From positions 186,001 to 250,000 of the forward strand of contig JACKFD010000001.1 in the NCBI GenBank assembly GCA_020632655.1: a stretch of DNA of 64,000 bases, read 5' to 3'. The position numbers and the translations under genes are program-made. Shown piece after piece: positions 43,501-55,300 of the stretch. Origin of the DNA: Spirochaetaceae bacterium (GTDB lineage: Bacteria > Myxococcota_A > UBA9160 > UBA4427). Each line of letters starts with the position of its first letter. The first letter of the stretch is position 1. The notes under the pieces were generated by a model that saw nothing but the letters and a program-made list of their open reading frames with translations, made no database searches and had not been told where the DNA came from.

Positions 43501-45096
43501 TCAAGGCGCGGGCGGCACGTCGCGCAGACCGGGTGCCGTGCCGGGCAGGCGGCCCCGGTTGTGCAGCACGACGAGGGGCTCGTCGGCGTCGCTGTCGGTG
43601 AAGGCGACGATCTCGTCGAGTCCATCGCCGTCGAGGTCGACCGCGCGTCCTTCGCCGGTCGCGAGCGGGATCGTCTGGCGTCCGGTCTCGCGACCGAAGC
43701 AGGGCTCGTCCGGCGAGGCCTGGCCGAGGCGGAACGAGAGCTCGCCCGCGCCGGCGGCCACGCTCAGATCCTGGATGCCGTCACCGTTCCAGTCACCGAG
43801 GGTCGGCACGACGCCGCCGGCGACGCCCCGGTCGAAGTCGAGCGCGAAGGCGAATCCGTGCTCGAAGCGCTGGCGGAGGCCGCCCTCGCTCGTCGGGTCG
43901 AGCGCGAAGACCCGGACCATCGTCTCGACGCGGCGCGTGAGCAGGACGCGTACGAGCTGGACGATGCCGAATTCGACGCTCGTCTCGATCAGCTCCTGAC
44001 GGCCATCGCCGTCGAGGTCGGCGAAGGACCAGCCGGCGAAGCCGCCCCGGCGCTCGCGGACGGCGTCGGGCGGCTGGTCGACCGAGACGCCGTCGCCTCG
44101 GCCGAGATGGATGCGCAGCCGCGATTGGCCGTCCATCAGCCCGCCGCCGAGGCTGGCGAGCATCAGGTCCGCCCGCGCGTCGCCGTCGACGTCGAGGGCG
44201 AGATGGGTCTGCAGCGTCGACTCGTGTCGGCGCTCGAGCTCCTCGTCGAAGGGTGCGAGGGGGATGCGCCGGGTGGGCTCGATCGGGAGGCCCTGCGGTC
44301 CGGCGCGATGCACCCCGATCTCCCAACGCGAGAGCGCGAAGAGGTCCGTCCGCCCGTCGCCGTCGTCGTCGACGCGTGCGATCGAGGGCCAGGTCACCTC
44401 GGCGATCATCCACTTCGATACGAGGGCGGGCAGGAAGGGATGCTGCGTCCGGTAGCTGGCGTGGACGGGCATCCGCAGCCTGCGCGCCCCGCCAGCAGGC
44501 CAGTCCACGAGCCAGGCGCCGTCGAGCACGGGCACGAGCAGGCTCGGACGGCCATCGCCCTGCCAGTCCGCGACGAGCTCGAGGCGACCGATGCCCCAGG
44601 GATGGGGTGGGAGGGGGAAGCCGCCGGGCGGGGGCGGCAGGCGGATTGGCGCCGGCGGCCCCGAGAGCGACTCGATGCGAAGGCCGGTCGCGGTGGCGAC
44701 GACGAGCTGCGGGCCGACGCGACCGGGCAGGGCGGCCACGTCCAGGATGACGACGTCTTCGGGCAGGGCGCGCTCGAGGATCGCATCGGAGCCGGGCTCG
44801 AGGGCGCTGCCGCAGGGCATCCAGGTCAGCCATTTCCGGGCATTGGGGGGCACGCCGTCCGTGCTCAGCACGAGCAGGTCGCGTGCAGCGTCCGCGCAGC
44901 TCGTGACGGCCAGGGGCCAGACCTGCAGGATGCGTCCGGGGATTCGGTGCTCGAGGATTCCGAAGGCGGCGGAGTCCTCCGTTCGGGCGGCTCGCGGGGC
45001 GAGGCCGAGCAGCAGCAGCAGGCCGAGCACGAGCGCGGTGTCGCGTACACCGCGCCGCCCTGCTGCGCAGGGAGAGGAATGCCAGAGGACTGCCAC
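43501..45096 (-). CDS. Exported VCBS / FG-GAP repeat protein
   Basis: 531 residues. Signal peptide with core TALVLGLLLLLGLAP. Beta-propeller-like repeats with calcium-binding D-x-(D/N)-G-D-(G/A) loops at least five times: DDDGDGRTDL, DVDGDARADL, DLDGDGRQEL, DWNGDGIQDL, DLDGDGLDEI. No catalytic domain. Such proteins act extracellularly or at the surface in adhesion or are of unknown role. GTG start at 45096 is the closest plausible start before the signal core. It converges with ruvB and diverges from the kinase gene. Confidence 0.82.
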   Translation of the reverse strand: MAVLWHSSPCAAGRRGVRDTALVLGLLLLLGLAPRAARTEDSAAFGILEHRIPGRILQVWPLAVTSCADAARDLLVLSTDGVPPNARKWLTWMPCGSALEPGSDAILERALPEDVVILDVAALPGRVGPQLVVATATGLRIESLSGPPAPIRLPPPPGGFPLPPHPWGIGRLELVADWQGDGRPSLLVPVLDGAWLVDWPAGGARRLRMPVHASYRTQHPFLPALVSKWMIAEVTWPSIARVDDDGDGRTDLFALSRWEIGVHRAGPQGLPIEPTRRIPLAPFDEELERRHESTLQTHLALDVDGDARADLMLASLGGGLMDGQSRLRIHLGRGDGVSVDQPPDAVRERRGGFAGWSFADLDGDGRQELIETSVEFGIVQLVRVLLTRRVETMVRVFALDPTSEGGLRQRFEHGFAFALDFDRGVAGGVVPTLGDWNGDGIQDLSVAAGAGELSFRLGQASPDEPCFGRETGRQTIPLATGEGRAVDLDGDGLDEIVAFTDSDADEPLVVLHNRGRLPGTAPGLRDVPPAP

Positions 45097-45268
45097 GGCG
45101 GGAACATACGCGGCGCCGCGAGAGGCGTCCGGGAGGCTCAGCTCCGCCCCGGTTCCGCCGATAGGGAGCCCTGGGCGCTTCGCGCCCCTGCCGGACCGGT
45201 CGGTTCGCAGGGGCCGGGGCCGCAGGGCCGGGGCGCCGCGCGGCGCATCGGGGACCGGTGATCGAAGC

Positions 45269-47887
45269 GTGCGCATCGTGGCGAGAATCCTGAGCCTTCC
45301 CCTCGCCCTCGGCCTGATCGCCGTGGGCGGCTTCGGGCTGCTCGCGAGTCTTGCGCCCGACGCTGCCCCGACCGACGCCGCCCGGGACGGTCTCTACGCG
45401 CTCCATCGCGCGCTCGTCGACGCGCAGGTGCCGCTGCCCCGGGACGGGCCGCGTCGACTCGAGGAATGGGTGGCCGGGCCGGTGCTGCGTTACGCGCTGC
45501 TGCCCCTCGGTCTCGCGCTGCTCGCCTTCGTGGCGGGGCTCGTCGGCGGAGGCCAGGCGCCGCCGGCGCCGCGGGAGGGCGAGGCGCCGGACTCCCGGGA
45601 ACGTGCCGCACCCGACAAGCGGGCTGCCCGCAAGCTCGTGAAGCAGGCCCAGGCGCTCAAGAAGCAGGGCCGCGCCGGCGAGGCGGGCGAGCTGCTCTGG
45701 AGCCACGACCTGCTCGAGGAGGCGGCGGCGATCTTCATCGAGGCGGGCGAGTTCGTGCGCGCCGCCGAGATCCGACACGACCAGAACCGCTTCCTCGAGT
45801 CCGCCGAGCTGCATCTGCAGGGCGAGAGCTACGAGTCGGCGGGCGCGATCTTCGCGCAGCAGGAGGAGTGGGCCCGCGCGGCGGATTGCTACCTGAAGGC
45901 CGACCACAAGAGCGTCGCGGCGGAGATGTTCGAGAAGGCCGAGATGTATCGCGAGGCGGCGCGCTGCTACCGCGAGACCGAGTTCATGCGGCATGCCGCG
46001 GCGATGTTCGTGAAGTGCAAGCAGTGGCTGCCGGCGGCCGAGTGCCTCGAGCGCGTCTTCGTCGAGGAGGGCGGCAAGGCCACGATGGACCCGAAGAAGG
46101 CGGCGGAGCTCGCGAAGCTCGTGCGTCAGGCGGGCAAGCTCTTCCTCAAGGCCGGCGAGCCCGAGCGCGCCTACAAGATGTTCGATCGCGGCGACTGTTC
46201 GCTCGAGGCCGGCGAGGTCGCCAGTCGGCTCGGCGATCACGAGGCCGCTGCGGCGCATTTCCGCCAGGCGGGCGAGTTCGAGCAGGCCGCCAACGCGCTG
46301 CGCGAGGCGGGCCAACCGAAGGAGGCCGCGCGCCTGCTCGGGCAGCATCTTCGAGACCGCGGCGACAACGAGCGCGCGGCGGGTCTGCTCGAGGAGGCGG
46401 GCGACCACATGGAGGCGGGCGACCTCTACCGCAGCCTCGAGCAGTACGAACGCGCCGGCGCGTGCTACGAGGAGCACCACGGCTACGCGCAGGCGGCCGA
46501 GATGTTCCAGCTCGCGGGGCTGCGGGAGCGGGCGGGGGAGGCCTTCGAGCGCGCCGGTCGCTTCACGGAGGCGGCGGAGTGCTTCGCGCTCGCCGGTCAG
46601 CCGCAGCGCGAGGCGGAGCTGCTCGAGCAGGCCGGCGAATACCTCCAGGCCGGTGAGACCTATCATCGCGAAGGCCTCGACGACGCGGCGATCCCCGTCT
46701 TGCAGAAGGTGGCCCAGGACGCGGAGGGCTTCGGGCGCGCGGCGGCCATCCTGGGTGAGATCTTCGCCGCCCGGGGGCAGCTGCCCCTCGCGATCACCAA
46801 GCTCCAGCAGGCGATCGGCGACAGCGAGCTCACGCGGGACAGCGTCGGCGGCTTCTATCGCCTGGCCACGATCTACCACGAGGACGGCAAGCATCGCGAG
46901 GCGCTCGAGCTCTACGAGAAGGTCCTCGCCTTCGACTATCACTACGCGGACGTCGAATCGCGCCTCGCCGAGGTCCGCGAGCTCGTCGCCGAGCAGGCAC
47001 CGCCTGCGACCAGCACCAATCCGCCGGCGGAGCCCGGCGCCCCGCCCGCGATCCGCGTCGCCAGCGCCGAGGAGGGCCGCTACCGCATCATCGGCGAGCT
47101 CGGTCGCGGCGGGATGGGCATCGTCTACAAGGTGCAGGACACGGTCCTGGACCGGATCGTCGCCTTCAAGGTCCTGCCCCAGGCGCTGACCGGGAATCCG
47201 CAGGCGATCAACAACTTCATGCGCGAGGCGCAGGCCGCCGCCAAGCTCAACCACCCGAACATCGTGACCGTCTACGACACGGGCGAGCAGGACGGCCACT
47301 ACTACATCGCGATGGAGTACGTCGAGGGCACGACGCTCAAGGAGATCCTGCGTCGCAAGGGCGCGATCGCGCCGGCGGGCGTGCTCCACGTGCTGATGCA
47401 GATCGCCGAGGCCCTCGCCTACGCCCACGAGAAGAAGGTCGTCCATCGCGACATCAAGCCCGCGAACGCGATGTGGACCCGGGACAAGAAGGCGAAGCTC
47501 ATGGACTTCGGCCTGGCCCGCGTCGTCGAGGAGGCGCGCAACCACACGACGGTCGTCGCGGGCACGCCCTACTACATGAGCCCCGAGCAGACGCTGGGCA
47601 AGAACATCGACCACCGCACGGACATCTACTCCCTCGGCGTCGCGGTCTTCGAGATGGCGACGGGGACCGTGCCCTTCAAGGAGGGCAACATCCCCTACCA
47701 CCACGTGCACACCGCGCCGCCCGACATCCGTACGATCAAGCCCGAGCTGCCGGCCGCCCTCGCCGCGATCGTGGACCGCTGTCTCCAGAAGGATCCGGCC
47801 AATCGCTACCAATCGGCCCGGGATCTGCTCGCGGACGTGCGGCAGGCCCTGGCCCAGGCGGCGGGCGGCGAGCGCGCCGAGAGCTGA
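45269..47887 (+). CDS. Membrane-anchored helical-repeat Ser/Thr protein kinase
   Basis: 872 residues. Two N-terminal hydrophobic helices (about residues 5-27 and 70-92) anchor it. Residues 110-560 form a long run of short helical repeats with A-A-E/C-x-x-x-A-G-x-x-x-x-A motifs (for example AAECFALAGQPQREAELLEQAGEYLQAG). The C-terminal Hanks-type kinase (about 604-865) has the glycine loop GRGGMG (612), Lys634 in VAFK, HRD at 726-728 and DFG at 746-748, all intact. Most bacterial kinases have the kinase first and sensor last; here the order is reversed. GTG start at 45269 or 45278. lpxC follows 144 bp downstream on the same strand. Confidence 0.9.
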   Translation: MRIVARILSLPLALGLIAVGGFGLLASLAPDAAPTDAARDGLYALHRALVDAQVPLPRDGPRRLEEWVAGPVLRYALLPLGLALLAFVAGLVGGGQAPPAPREGEAPDSRERAAPDKRAARKLVKQAQALKKQGRAGEAGELLWSHDLLEEAAAIFIEAGEFVRAAEIRHDQNRFLESAELHLQGESYESAGAIFAQQEEWARAADCYLKADHKSVAAEMFEKAEMYREAARCYRETEFMRHAAAMFVKCKQWLPAAECLERVFVEEGGKATMDPKKAAELAKLVRQAGKLFLKAGEPERAYKMFDRGDCSLEAGEVASRLGDHEAAAAHFRQAGEFEQAANALREAGQPKEAARLLGQHLRDRGDNERAAGLLEEAGDHMEAGDLYRSLEQYERAGACYEEHHGYAQAAEMFQLAGLRERAGEAFERAGRFTEAAECFALAGQPQREAELLEQAGEYLQAGETYHREGLDDAAIPVLQKVAQDAEGFGRAAAILGEIFAARGQLPLAITKLQQAIGDSELTRDSVGGFYRLATIYHEDGKHREALELYEKVLAFDYHYADVESRLAEVRELVAEQAPPATSTNPPAEPGAPPAIRVASAEEGRYRIIGELGRGGMGIVYKVQDTVLDRIVAFKVLPQALTGNPQAINNFMREAQAAAKLNHPNIVTVYDTGEQDGHYYIAMEYVEGTTLKEILRRKGAIAPAGVLHVLMQIAEALAYAHEKKVVHRDIKPANAMWTRDKKAKLMDFGLARVVEEARNHTTVVAGTPYYMSPEQTLGKNIDHRTDIYSLGVAVFEMATGTVPFKEGNIPYHHVHTAPPDIRTIKPELPAALAAIVDRCLQKDPANRYQSARDLLADVRQALAQAAGGERAES

Positions 47888-48031
47888 TCGCTCGCCGGGT
47901 CGCACGCGGCGGCGCTATGCTGGCCGCCGCGTTCCACCATCGACGAGGGCCGGGCGATCACCCGAAGCGGTCGTTCGGCTCCGAGAGGTCGCGTGCCGCG
48001 AAGAGCGGCCGGAGGCCCACGCGGGAGAGGC

Positions 48032-48937
48032 GTGCAGCAATCGACGATCGCCCGCCGCGTTCGCTGTGACGGGATCGGCCTGCACGATGGCGAGCCCGTC
48101 AGCCTGACGCTCGCACCCGGCGCGCCCGGGACGGGACGCGTCTTCGTCGTGCCGGGCGCTTCTCCCGGAGTCGACCCGGTCGAGATTCCCGCGCGGCCCG
48201 ATGCGCTCGCGCCGTCTTCGCGGGCGACGGTGTTGGTGTCGGGGCGTGCGGGCGATCGGGTCTCGGTCGGAACGGTCGAGCACCTGCTGGCCACGCTCGT
48301 CGCCTTCGGCATCGACAACGTGCGGATCGAGCTCGGCGGTCGCGAGGTGCCGGCGATGGACGGCAGCGCGGCGCCCTTCGTCGAGCTGCTCGAACGAGCG
48401 GGACGTCGCGCCCAGGCAGCGTCGCGTCGCATCCTGCGGCTCGATGCGCCGATCGAGATCCGCGACGGGGAGCGCTCGATCCGGGTCGAGCCCGCGCCCC
48501 GCTTCAGCGTGCGCTACGGCATCGACTTCCCCCATCCGTGCATCGGTCGGCAGGTCTTCGAGCTCGACCGGCTGGACGCCGACCACTTCGCGCGCGAGCT
48601 CGCGCCGGCCCGCACCTTCGGCTTCGTATCCGAGCTCGAGGGACTCGGTCGGGCGGGGCTGGCTCGCGGCGGCAGTCTCGAGAACGCGATCGTGCTCGAC
48701 GAGACGCGTGTGCTGAATGCGGGGCCGCTGCGCTGGGCCGACGAGTTCGTGCGGCACAAGGTGCTCGATCTGATCGGAGATCTCGCGCTGCTCGGCGCGG
48801 TCCTCGAGGCGCGGGTCGAGGTCGAGCGGGGCGGTCACGCGCTCCATCATCGACTCGTGCATGCCCTCGCCGGATCGATGCCCCCGGAAGCCGAGCATGC
48901 CGTCGGCGCGACGGGGTCGCTCGGCGGGATCGGCTGA
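48032..48937 (+). CDS. lpxC: UDP-3-O-acyl-N-acetylglucosamine deacetylase
   Basis: 301 residues, full length. First committed step of lipid A synthesis. Zinc and catalytic features: GTVEHLLATL (His ligand), AMDGSAAPF, FPHPCIG, ARTFGF, and FVRHKVLDLIGDLALLG with the second His and the Asp; late GGHALHHRLVHAL supplies the general acid/base His. The gene shows the organism makes lipid A. GTG start at 48032 with GGGAGAGGC directly upstream. It is next to the kinase gene rather than in the usual mur-fts cluster. Confidence 0.96.
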   Translation: MQQSTIARRVRCDGIGLHDGEPVSLTLAPGAPGTGRVFVVPGASPGVDPVEIPARPDALAPSSRATVLVSGRAGDRVSVGTVEHLLATLVAFGIDNVRIELGGREVPAMDGSAAPFVELLERAGRRAQAASRRILRLDAPIEIRDGERSIRVEPAPRFSVRYGIDFPHPCIGRQVFELDRLDADHFARELAPARTFGFVSELEGLGRAGLARGGSLENAIVLDETRVLNAGPLRWADEFVRHKVLDLIGDLALLGAVLEARVEVERGGHALHHRLVHALAGSMPPEAEHAVGATGSLGGIG

Positions 48938-48941
48938 GTCG

Positions 48942-49313
48942 TCAGGCTTCGTCGTTCTCGGCGAGCTGACGTCCTGCGAAGTCGTCCAGCTCGCGCGCGA
49001 GGTCCGAGGTCCGCGTCGGGTCGACGAATTGGAGGCCGACGCCGGGCGTTCGAACGGGGCCGTCGGGTCGGGCATCGTGCCGCCAGGTCACCTTCGCCTC
49101 GAGCTCGTGCAGGAGCTCGCCGTCCGGAACGCGGAAGCGCACCTTGACGAGCTCCCCGCGTCCCAGCGGCAGCTCCGTCTGGAGGAACATGCCGCCTGCG
49201 CCGAGGGTCGTCGCGTAGTCGCAGTGGATCGCGCCGCGAACCTGGTAGTCGACGAGGATGCGCACGGTCGCCCGTCGATGACGTCGCGTGTTCCTGGGGG
49301 TCCGTCGGGCCAT
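48942..49313 (-). CDS. PilZ-domain protein
   Basis: 123 residues. The N-terminal RRHRRATVRILVDY provides the Arg-rich c-di-GMP-binding loop and TTLGAGGMFLQT is the D/N-x-S-x-x-G block in altered form (the usual D-x-S is A-T-T). The rest fits the six-stranded PilZ barrel ending VGLQFVDP. It may bind c-di-GMP weakly or not at all. ATG at 49313. Converges with lpxC (4 bp between stops). It is downstream of the giant TPR gene on the same strand? No: the TPR gene begins at 57259 and ends at 49340, 26 bp before the PilZ start, so the PilZ gene may be co-transcribed with it. Confidence 0.85.
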   Translation of the reverse strand: MARRTPRNTRRHRRATVRILVDYQVRGAIHCDYATTLGAGGMFLQTELPLGRGELVKVRFRVPDGELLHELEAKVTWRHDARPDGPVRTPGVGLQFVDPTRTSDLARELDDFAGRQLAENDEA

Positions 49314-49339
49314 GCTTCGTCGCCTCTTCTCGTAGCGGC

Positions 49340-52300
49340 CTAGCGGCCGGCTTCCAGTCGTTCGCAGAGGAGCGTCGTCACGCGGATCAGCAGTCGGCGT
49401 GCCGGCTCGGAGGCCACCGCGAGTGCGCCGAGATCCGCCTGGTCGAAATGCGGTCGGAGCTCCGCGTCGCCGTTGAGCAGCACGAGCGCCCGGAGTACGT
49501 CGCGCAGGCTCGCCGCACCCCGGTCGACCGCCTGGGCGGCCGCGAGGGTCCGCAGCTCGTCGCCCCAGGCCTCGAAATCGATCGCCTCGATCGCCTCGAT
49601 GGAGGTCTCTTCCACGACCCGGCGCACCTTGCGCCGCGTCCAGCGGCCGAGCGCCTGATCGAGCGGGTCGTGGAAGCGCGGATCGCCGCCGTTGCCGCCT
49701 GGATCGAGGAAGAGGGCCGCGATCGAGAGGAAGAGTGCACGCCGATCCTCACTCGACAGCTGCGAGAGACCGCGGGCGGTCAGCTCGTCCTCGAGACCGA
49801 GCAGGACGCGTCCCGCCTCGACGATCGGCGCGTCGTGTCCCGCGAGCGCTGCCTCACCGGGGGCGGGCCCGTCCGGGGCGAGCGTCGCCAGCACGGGTGC
49901 GAGCTCCTCCGCGAGCTGGTGCGCCAGCCGACGCAGCCGCTCCGAATCGGGCGAGTCCATCGGCGGGCCGGGGTGGATCGCGAATCCGAGCCGCGCCGGC
50001 GCCGCCTCGGCCTCCTGCGGCGAAGCCAGCCCGAGCGCGTGCAGGATCGCGAGCCCGGCGCCGGCGAGCTCCCGGGCGCCGCGCTGCTCCGCGATCTGGG
50101 CGAGGGCGCGCAGGGAGCTGGCGGTGGTGGGCGAGCTCTCGAGGATCGTTCGATGGACCGCGAGCGCTTCACGCCAGCGGTCCGGCGCATGGGCGAGCAG
50201 CTTCCCGAGCGAGGTGCGCGCGACGGCGAGCTCGGGCTGGAGCGCGAGGGCCCGTTCGTACGCTTCGATCGCGCGATCCACGTCCTCGAGCGGACCGGAG
50301 AGCAGCCTCCCGCGCTCGAGGTGCACGTGGGCGAGGGTCGGACTGGTCGGATCGGGATGCGCGTCGAGGAAGCGCTCGAGGACCGAGTCGGCCTCCAGCC
50401 AGTCTCCGGCGCGGCGAACCAGGCGGGACTCGCTGAGGGCGGCCTCGCTGCAGCGAGGGTCCCATCGGGCCGACTCGGCATAACGCGCGAGGGCCTCGTC
50501 GTCCCGGCCGGCCGCCTCGGCCAAGCGTGCTGCCCGCAAGGCGATCTTCGCGGCGATCGGGCCCGGCGCCACCGAGTCGAGGGCCTCGGCGCAGAGCCTG
50601 CGCGTCGCGTCCTCGGACTCGTGCTCCGCGGCGAGATCGCAGCGCATGGACCAGGCTTCGGCGGATCGCGGCGCGGCCCGGGTCGCGCGGTCGAGATTGT
50701 CGCGGGCGCGGTCGACGTCCTCGAGGGCGAGGGCGTGCTCCGCGGCACGGATCGCCTGGGTCGCGAGCAGCTCGGGCTCCGGGCCCTCGTCGCACCATCG
50801 CTCGAGCGCCGCCAGCGCCTCTTCGGGGCGGGACGCACGTTCGTGTACCCGGACGAGCCCCTCGTGCGCCTCCTCGAGCGCGGGCTCGAGGCCGAGGGCC
50901 TCCTCGTAGCGGGCCCAGGCGGCGTCGAGATGATCTTCCGCTTCGAGGCCGCGCGCGATCATCGCCAGCTGTCGCGCGAGCTGCGGATTCTCGCCTGGAA
51001 GGTCGATGCGCCGTTCGAGGACCACGCGGGCCGCGCGGTGGTCGCCGTCGGCGAAGTGGGCCGCCGCGACGCCTTCGAGGGCCTCGACCTGGTCGGGGTC
51101 GATCTCGAGGGCGCAGGCGAAGAGCCGTCGGCTGGCTTCGCGATGGCCGAGGATCTGCGCGGCGCGGCCGCCGAGCACGGCCACGTCGAGACGGACGTCG
51201 TCTTCGAGTCCCTCGGCCCGAGCGAGCTCGAGGGCGGCGTCGGCGGAGCGCTCGGCCAGGGCATGCGCCGAACGCACACTCGCCACCCGGGTGAGGGCGA
51301 CGTGGCCGCTCAAGAGCCCCGGATCGAGCTCCACCGCGCGTTCGAGCAGCGCCATCGCGCGCTCCCCGTCCGACGGGTCGAGGCAGGCGGCGGCGTCGAC
51401 GAGGTGGCGGGCGCCACGACTGGCCGGCGAGTGCTCGGCCGCACGCTCCCAGGCATCGGCCGCCCGCTCGGCATCCCCGGCGTCGCGCGTCAGGGTCGCG
51501 ACGAGCGTCCACGCCTCGGCATGGGCGGGCGCGACCTCGGCCGCCCGCTCGGCCCGGGCGAGGGCCGCTCGCGCATCGTCGGCCGCGAGCAGCGCGCGGG
51601 CGAGCTCGAGGTGATCGTCGATCCGCGCCGCGGAGTCCTCGCGGTCGCACCATCGACCCAGGGTCTCCGCGTGCCGGACGGCGTCGCCGCCGGCCGCGTA
51701 GAGCCGCGCGAGCGCGAGCTCGTCCGGCGCGGGCAGGGTCTCGATCGATGCGGCCTCGCAGTAGGCCTCGATCGCTTCCGCGCGTCGCTCCGGGTCGGCG
51801 CGGTGCAGGCTCGCAATGCGCAGCCAGACGTCGAAGCGTCGCTCGCGGTCCTCCGGGTTCGCATCGAGCAGGGAGAGCTCGCGGCGGTAGAGCTCGACGA
51901 CCCGCTCGCTGCGGCCCGCGCTCTCCTCGACCTGGATCAAGGTGCGCAGCGCCCGTCGATCGCGGGGTGCCAGCTCGAGTGCGCGCTCGTAGGCGCGGGC
52001 GGCGCGGTCGCCCTGGGCGAGACGATGCCAACACACGTCGCCCAGCTTGCGTGCGAGACCGGCCCGTTCCGTCCGATCGCCGTCGTCGTCGAGACCTGCC
52101 TCGAGCGCGAGGGCGAGCCCCTCCCAGTCACGCAGGCGTTCGGCGCATCGCCGAAGGCCCCGGATCGCCTCGCGCCGGAGCTCGGGATCCGACTCGGCCC
52201 GGGCAAAGGCCGCGCGCGCGCCGTCGAGATCGTGCAGGGTCTCCTCGCGCAGGCGGGCGAGCTCGAGCCATTCGCGGGGCTCGCCGTCGCGCGTGGCGAG

Positions 52301-55300
52301 CTGGGTCCCGAGGCGCCGGGCGAGCTCGACGCGCCGTCCGCTGCGCCGGAGCAGATCGTGCAGCCGACGCTCGATGCGGCGGGCGGCCACGTCGTCGAGG
52401 GAGGCGTCGGCGAGCGGCGTCAGATGGGCGAGGGCTCGATCCGGATTGCCGAGCTCGCGATCCCAGACGCGGGCGAGCTCCTCGCGCAGGAAGGCGCGGT
52501 ACTCCTCGGGCGTCCGGCGGGCGAGCTCCTCGTTCGACTCGACGAGCTCGAGCTGTCGCTCGGCCGCACGGACCCAGGCGTCGTGTCGCGCGCAGGCACG
52601 CAGGGCCGCGTCGAGCGCGCCGAGATGTCGCAGCTCCTCGTGCACGTCCCCCCGACTCGCGGCCACGTTCCGCAGCAGGTGCGGCAGGGCCGACTCCGGG
52701 TCGGAGAGATCGACGCAGTAGAGGGACGCCAGCGTCTGGCGCAGCTCGATCGTCGCTTCGTCCGCGTCCGCCTGCGCGCGCGCCTCGAGGCGCGCTTCGA
52801 GGATCCGCGCACGGGCGGCGGGGCGACCGGCGAGATCGTAGAGGCGGTCGAGCTCGGCGAGGATCGGCTCGCGATCGCCCGGGCAGAGCTCGAGCGCCCT
52901 CTGATAGGCGAGGATCGCGCGCCCGGGCGCGTGCAGGTCGCGCTCCAGCAGGTGCGCGCGCGTCAGCTCGAGATCGAAGCGCGCCGACTCGTCCTCGGTC
53001 CGATCGAGCTGCTCGTCGAGGGCGCGCAGCGCGGCCTCGAAGCGCCCCGCCTGGCGATGCACCGCAGCGATCCGCGCGAGCAGCTCCGGGTCCTCCGGTC
53101 GCTCCTTGCGCAGGCGCGTGAGCCACGGGAGCGAGGAGTCGGGCCCGAGGCGCGAGGAGGCGATCTCGGCCGCCTGCTCGAGCAGCGCGACACGCGCCCC
53201 CGGCTCGGCCTCCGAAGCTTCGAGGAAGAGACAATCGAGTACGGCCGGCCAGCGCTCGAGCCGTTCGAGCTGCGCACGCAGCCCGCGACGCGCGGCCTCG
53301 AGACGCCGATCGAGCGAGACCGCCTCGCGGAAGCTCGCCACGGCCTGCTCCGGGCGATCGAAGGCGCCGGCGAGCAGCTCGCCGCGGCGTTCGAGGTGGC
53401 GCGCGCGCTCCGCGGCGGGGTAGGGCTGGGTGAGGGCCATGTCGAGCAGATCGAGCAGGCGCTTCGTCGGGCCGACGCGCTCGGCGAGGGCGATCGCCGG
53501 ATCGAGGGCGTCGCGTCGATAGGGATGCGCCTCGACGACCCGCATGAGCTCGTCGAGCGCGGCCGCCTCGTCGTCGCGACCCTCGGCGTGGATCTCCGCG
53601 AGCTCGAGGCGGAGCGCGATCGATTCGTCCTCGCTCGCGTAGGGCAGTCGCTTCTCGAGCAGGGCGACGAGCGCGTCGTGTGCGCCGGTCTCGCGGTGGA
53701 TCGCAATCAGCGCATCCTCGATCTCGCGATCGTTCGGCGTCCGGCGCAGCACTGCCTGATAGGCGGCCGTCGCCCGATCGAGTCGGCCGGCCCGGTGTTC
53801 CGCCGCCGCGAGCCGCACCCGCCAGGGCGTCACGGTCTCGTCGCTCTCGGCGGTGTCGATCACGTTCTCGCAGAGCCGCGCGAGAGCCGTGTCGTCGCCG
53901 ATGCGCTCGTAGACCGCGGCGAGCGGCTCGGCGAGCTCCGAGGTCGAGCCGAGCCGCGGATGCGCCGCCTCGAGATGGAGGCGGGCCCGATCGTCGTCCC
54001 CGAGCGTCTCCGCGTAGAGTCGACCGAGACTCAGACGGATCGCATCGGCCTCCGCTCCGTTCGGCTCGGGCAGGTGCTCGAGGCGCCCTTCGAGGACGCC
54101 CGCGACGGAACGGGGTCGGTCGGTGTGGGCGTAGTGATGCGCGAGGACCTCGACCGCCTCGGCATGGGTCGGCGCCAGGGCGACGACGCGTTCGTAGTGC
54201 AGATGGGCCTCGCCCGAGTCGCGTCCGTCGGGGCGACGGGCGTCGTCGAGGAGCAGGCGCGCGGCGCCCACGCGCAGCCCGATCTCCCGCGCCGGCTGCG
54301 GCCCCGCCTCGAGCTCCGCCTCGACCACCCGCAGCCAGTCGGCCGGGCGATCGAGCTCGTGGGCGTAGATCTCCTGCAGCTGCTGCCAGACGTGGACGCG
54401 ATCGGTGACCAGTCCGGCGATCGCCTCGAGCTGCTCGGCGCAGCCCGCCAGGTCCTGCAGGCGATCCCGACAGATCGACGCGATGCGCTCGCGCTCGCCG
54501 AGCTGTCGATCGCTGGAGAGCGTGGGCAGTCGTTCGACGAGCAACGCGCGCAGCCGCTCCCAGCATCCGTTCCCCTCGAGCAGGGCCTCGAGGCGTTCGT
54601 TCGCGAGGCGCGTGGCGGCCTCGTCGCCGGAATCCCGGGCGATCCGCTCGTAGAGCGCGCAGGCCGACATCGGCTCGCCCAGCGCCTCCTCGAGCAAGGC
54701 CGCGCGCTCGAGCTCGAGCGCCACACGGCGCGTCGCATCCGAGGCCCAGTCGGCCCGCTGCTCGAGCAGATCGCAGAGTCCCCGGGCATCGTCGCCCGCG
54801 CGCAGCGCCCGCTCCAGCTGGTCGAGGATCGCCTCGTCGTCCGGATGGCGTTCGTGCAGGCGCCTCAGGATCGCAGCCGCGTCCTCCCAATGGCCGAGGG
54901 AGTCCAGCAGCAGCGCTGCGCGGCGCTGGTCGAGCTCGAAGGCTTCGGCGGTCTCGTCGCCGAGCGCCGCGCGACGGGTATCCAGCAGACGGGCGAGCTC
55001 GGCGTGTCGTCCCGCCATCTCCAGCAGGCGCTCGAGCCGAAGGGTCGCTTCCGGCGGCGCCGCCGACTCCTCGACCAGTCGCCAGCGCACGACGATCGCC
55101 GCCTCGAGATCGCCGATCGGATCCTCGAGCAGGGCGGCGAGCTCTTCGAGCGGTGCACATCGCTCCTCGGCGGGCAGCGCATCGGCGAGCTCGCGCAGCC
55201 CCCGGGCCAGATCCTGGGGCCGGTCGAGACGACGCCAGGTCTCGCAGAGCTCGCGGCGGATCTCGAGGGCGTCGGGCGTGGCCTCGAGGGCGAGCTCGAG

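Noticed and set aside
43793..47905. A minus-strand open frame of about 1,370 codons opposite the kinase
   Set aside because: Shadow of the kinase and of part of the VCBS gene. No recognisable domain, whereas the plus strand has all kinase motifs.
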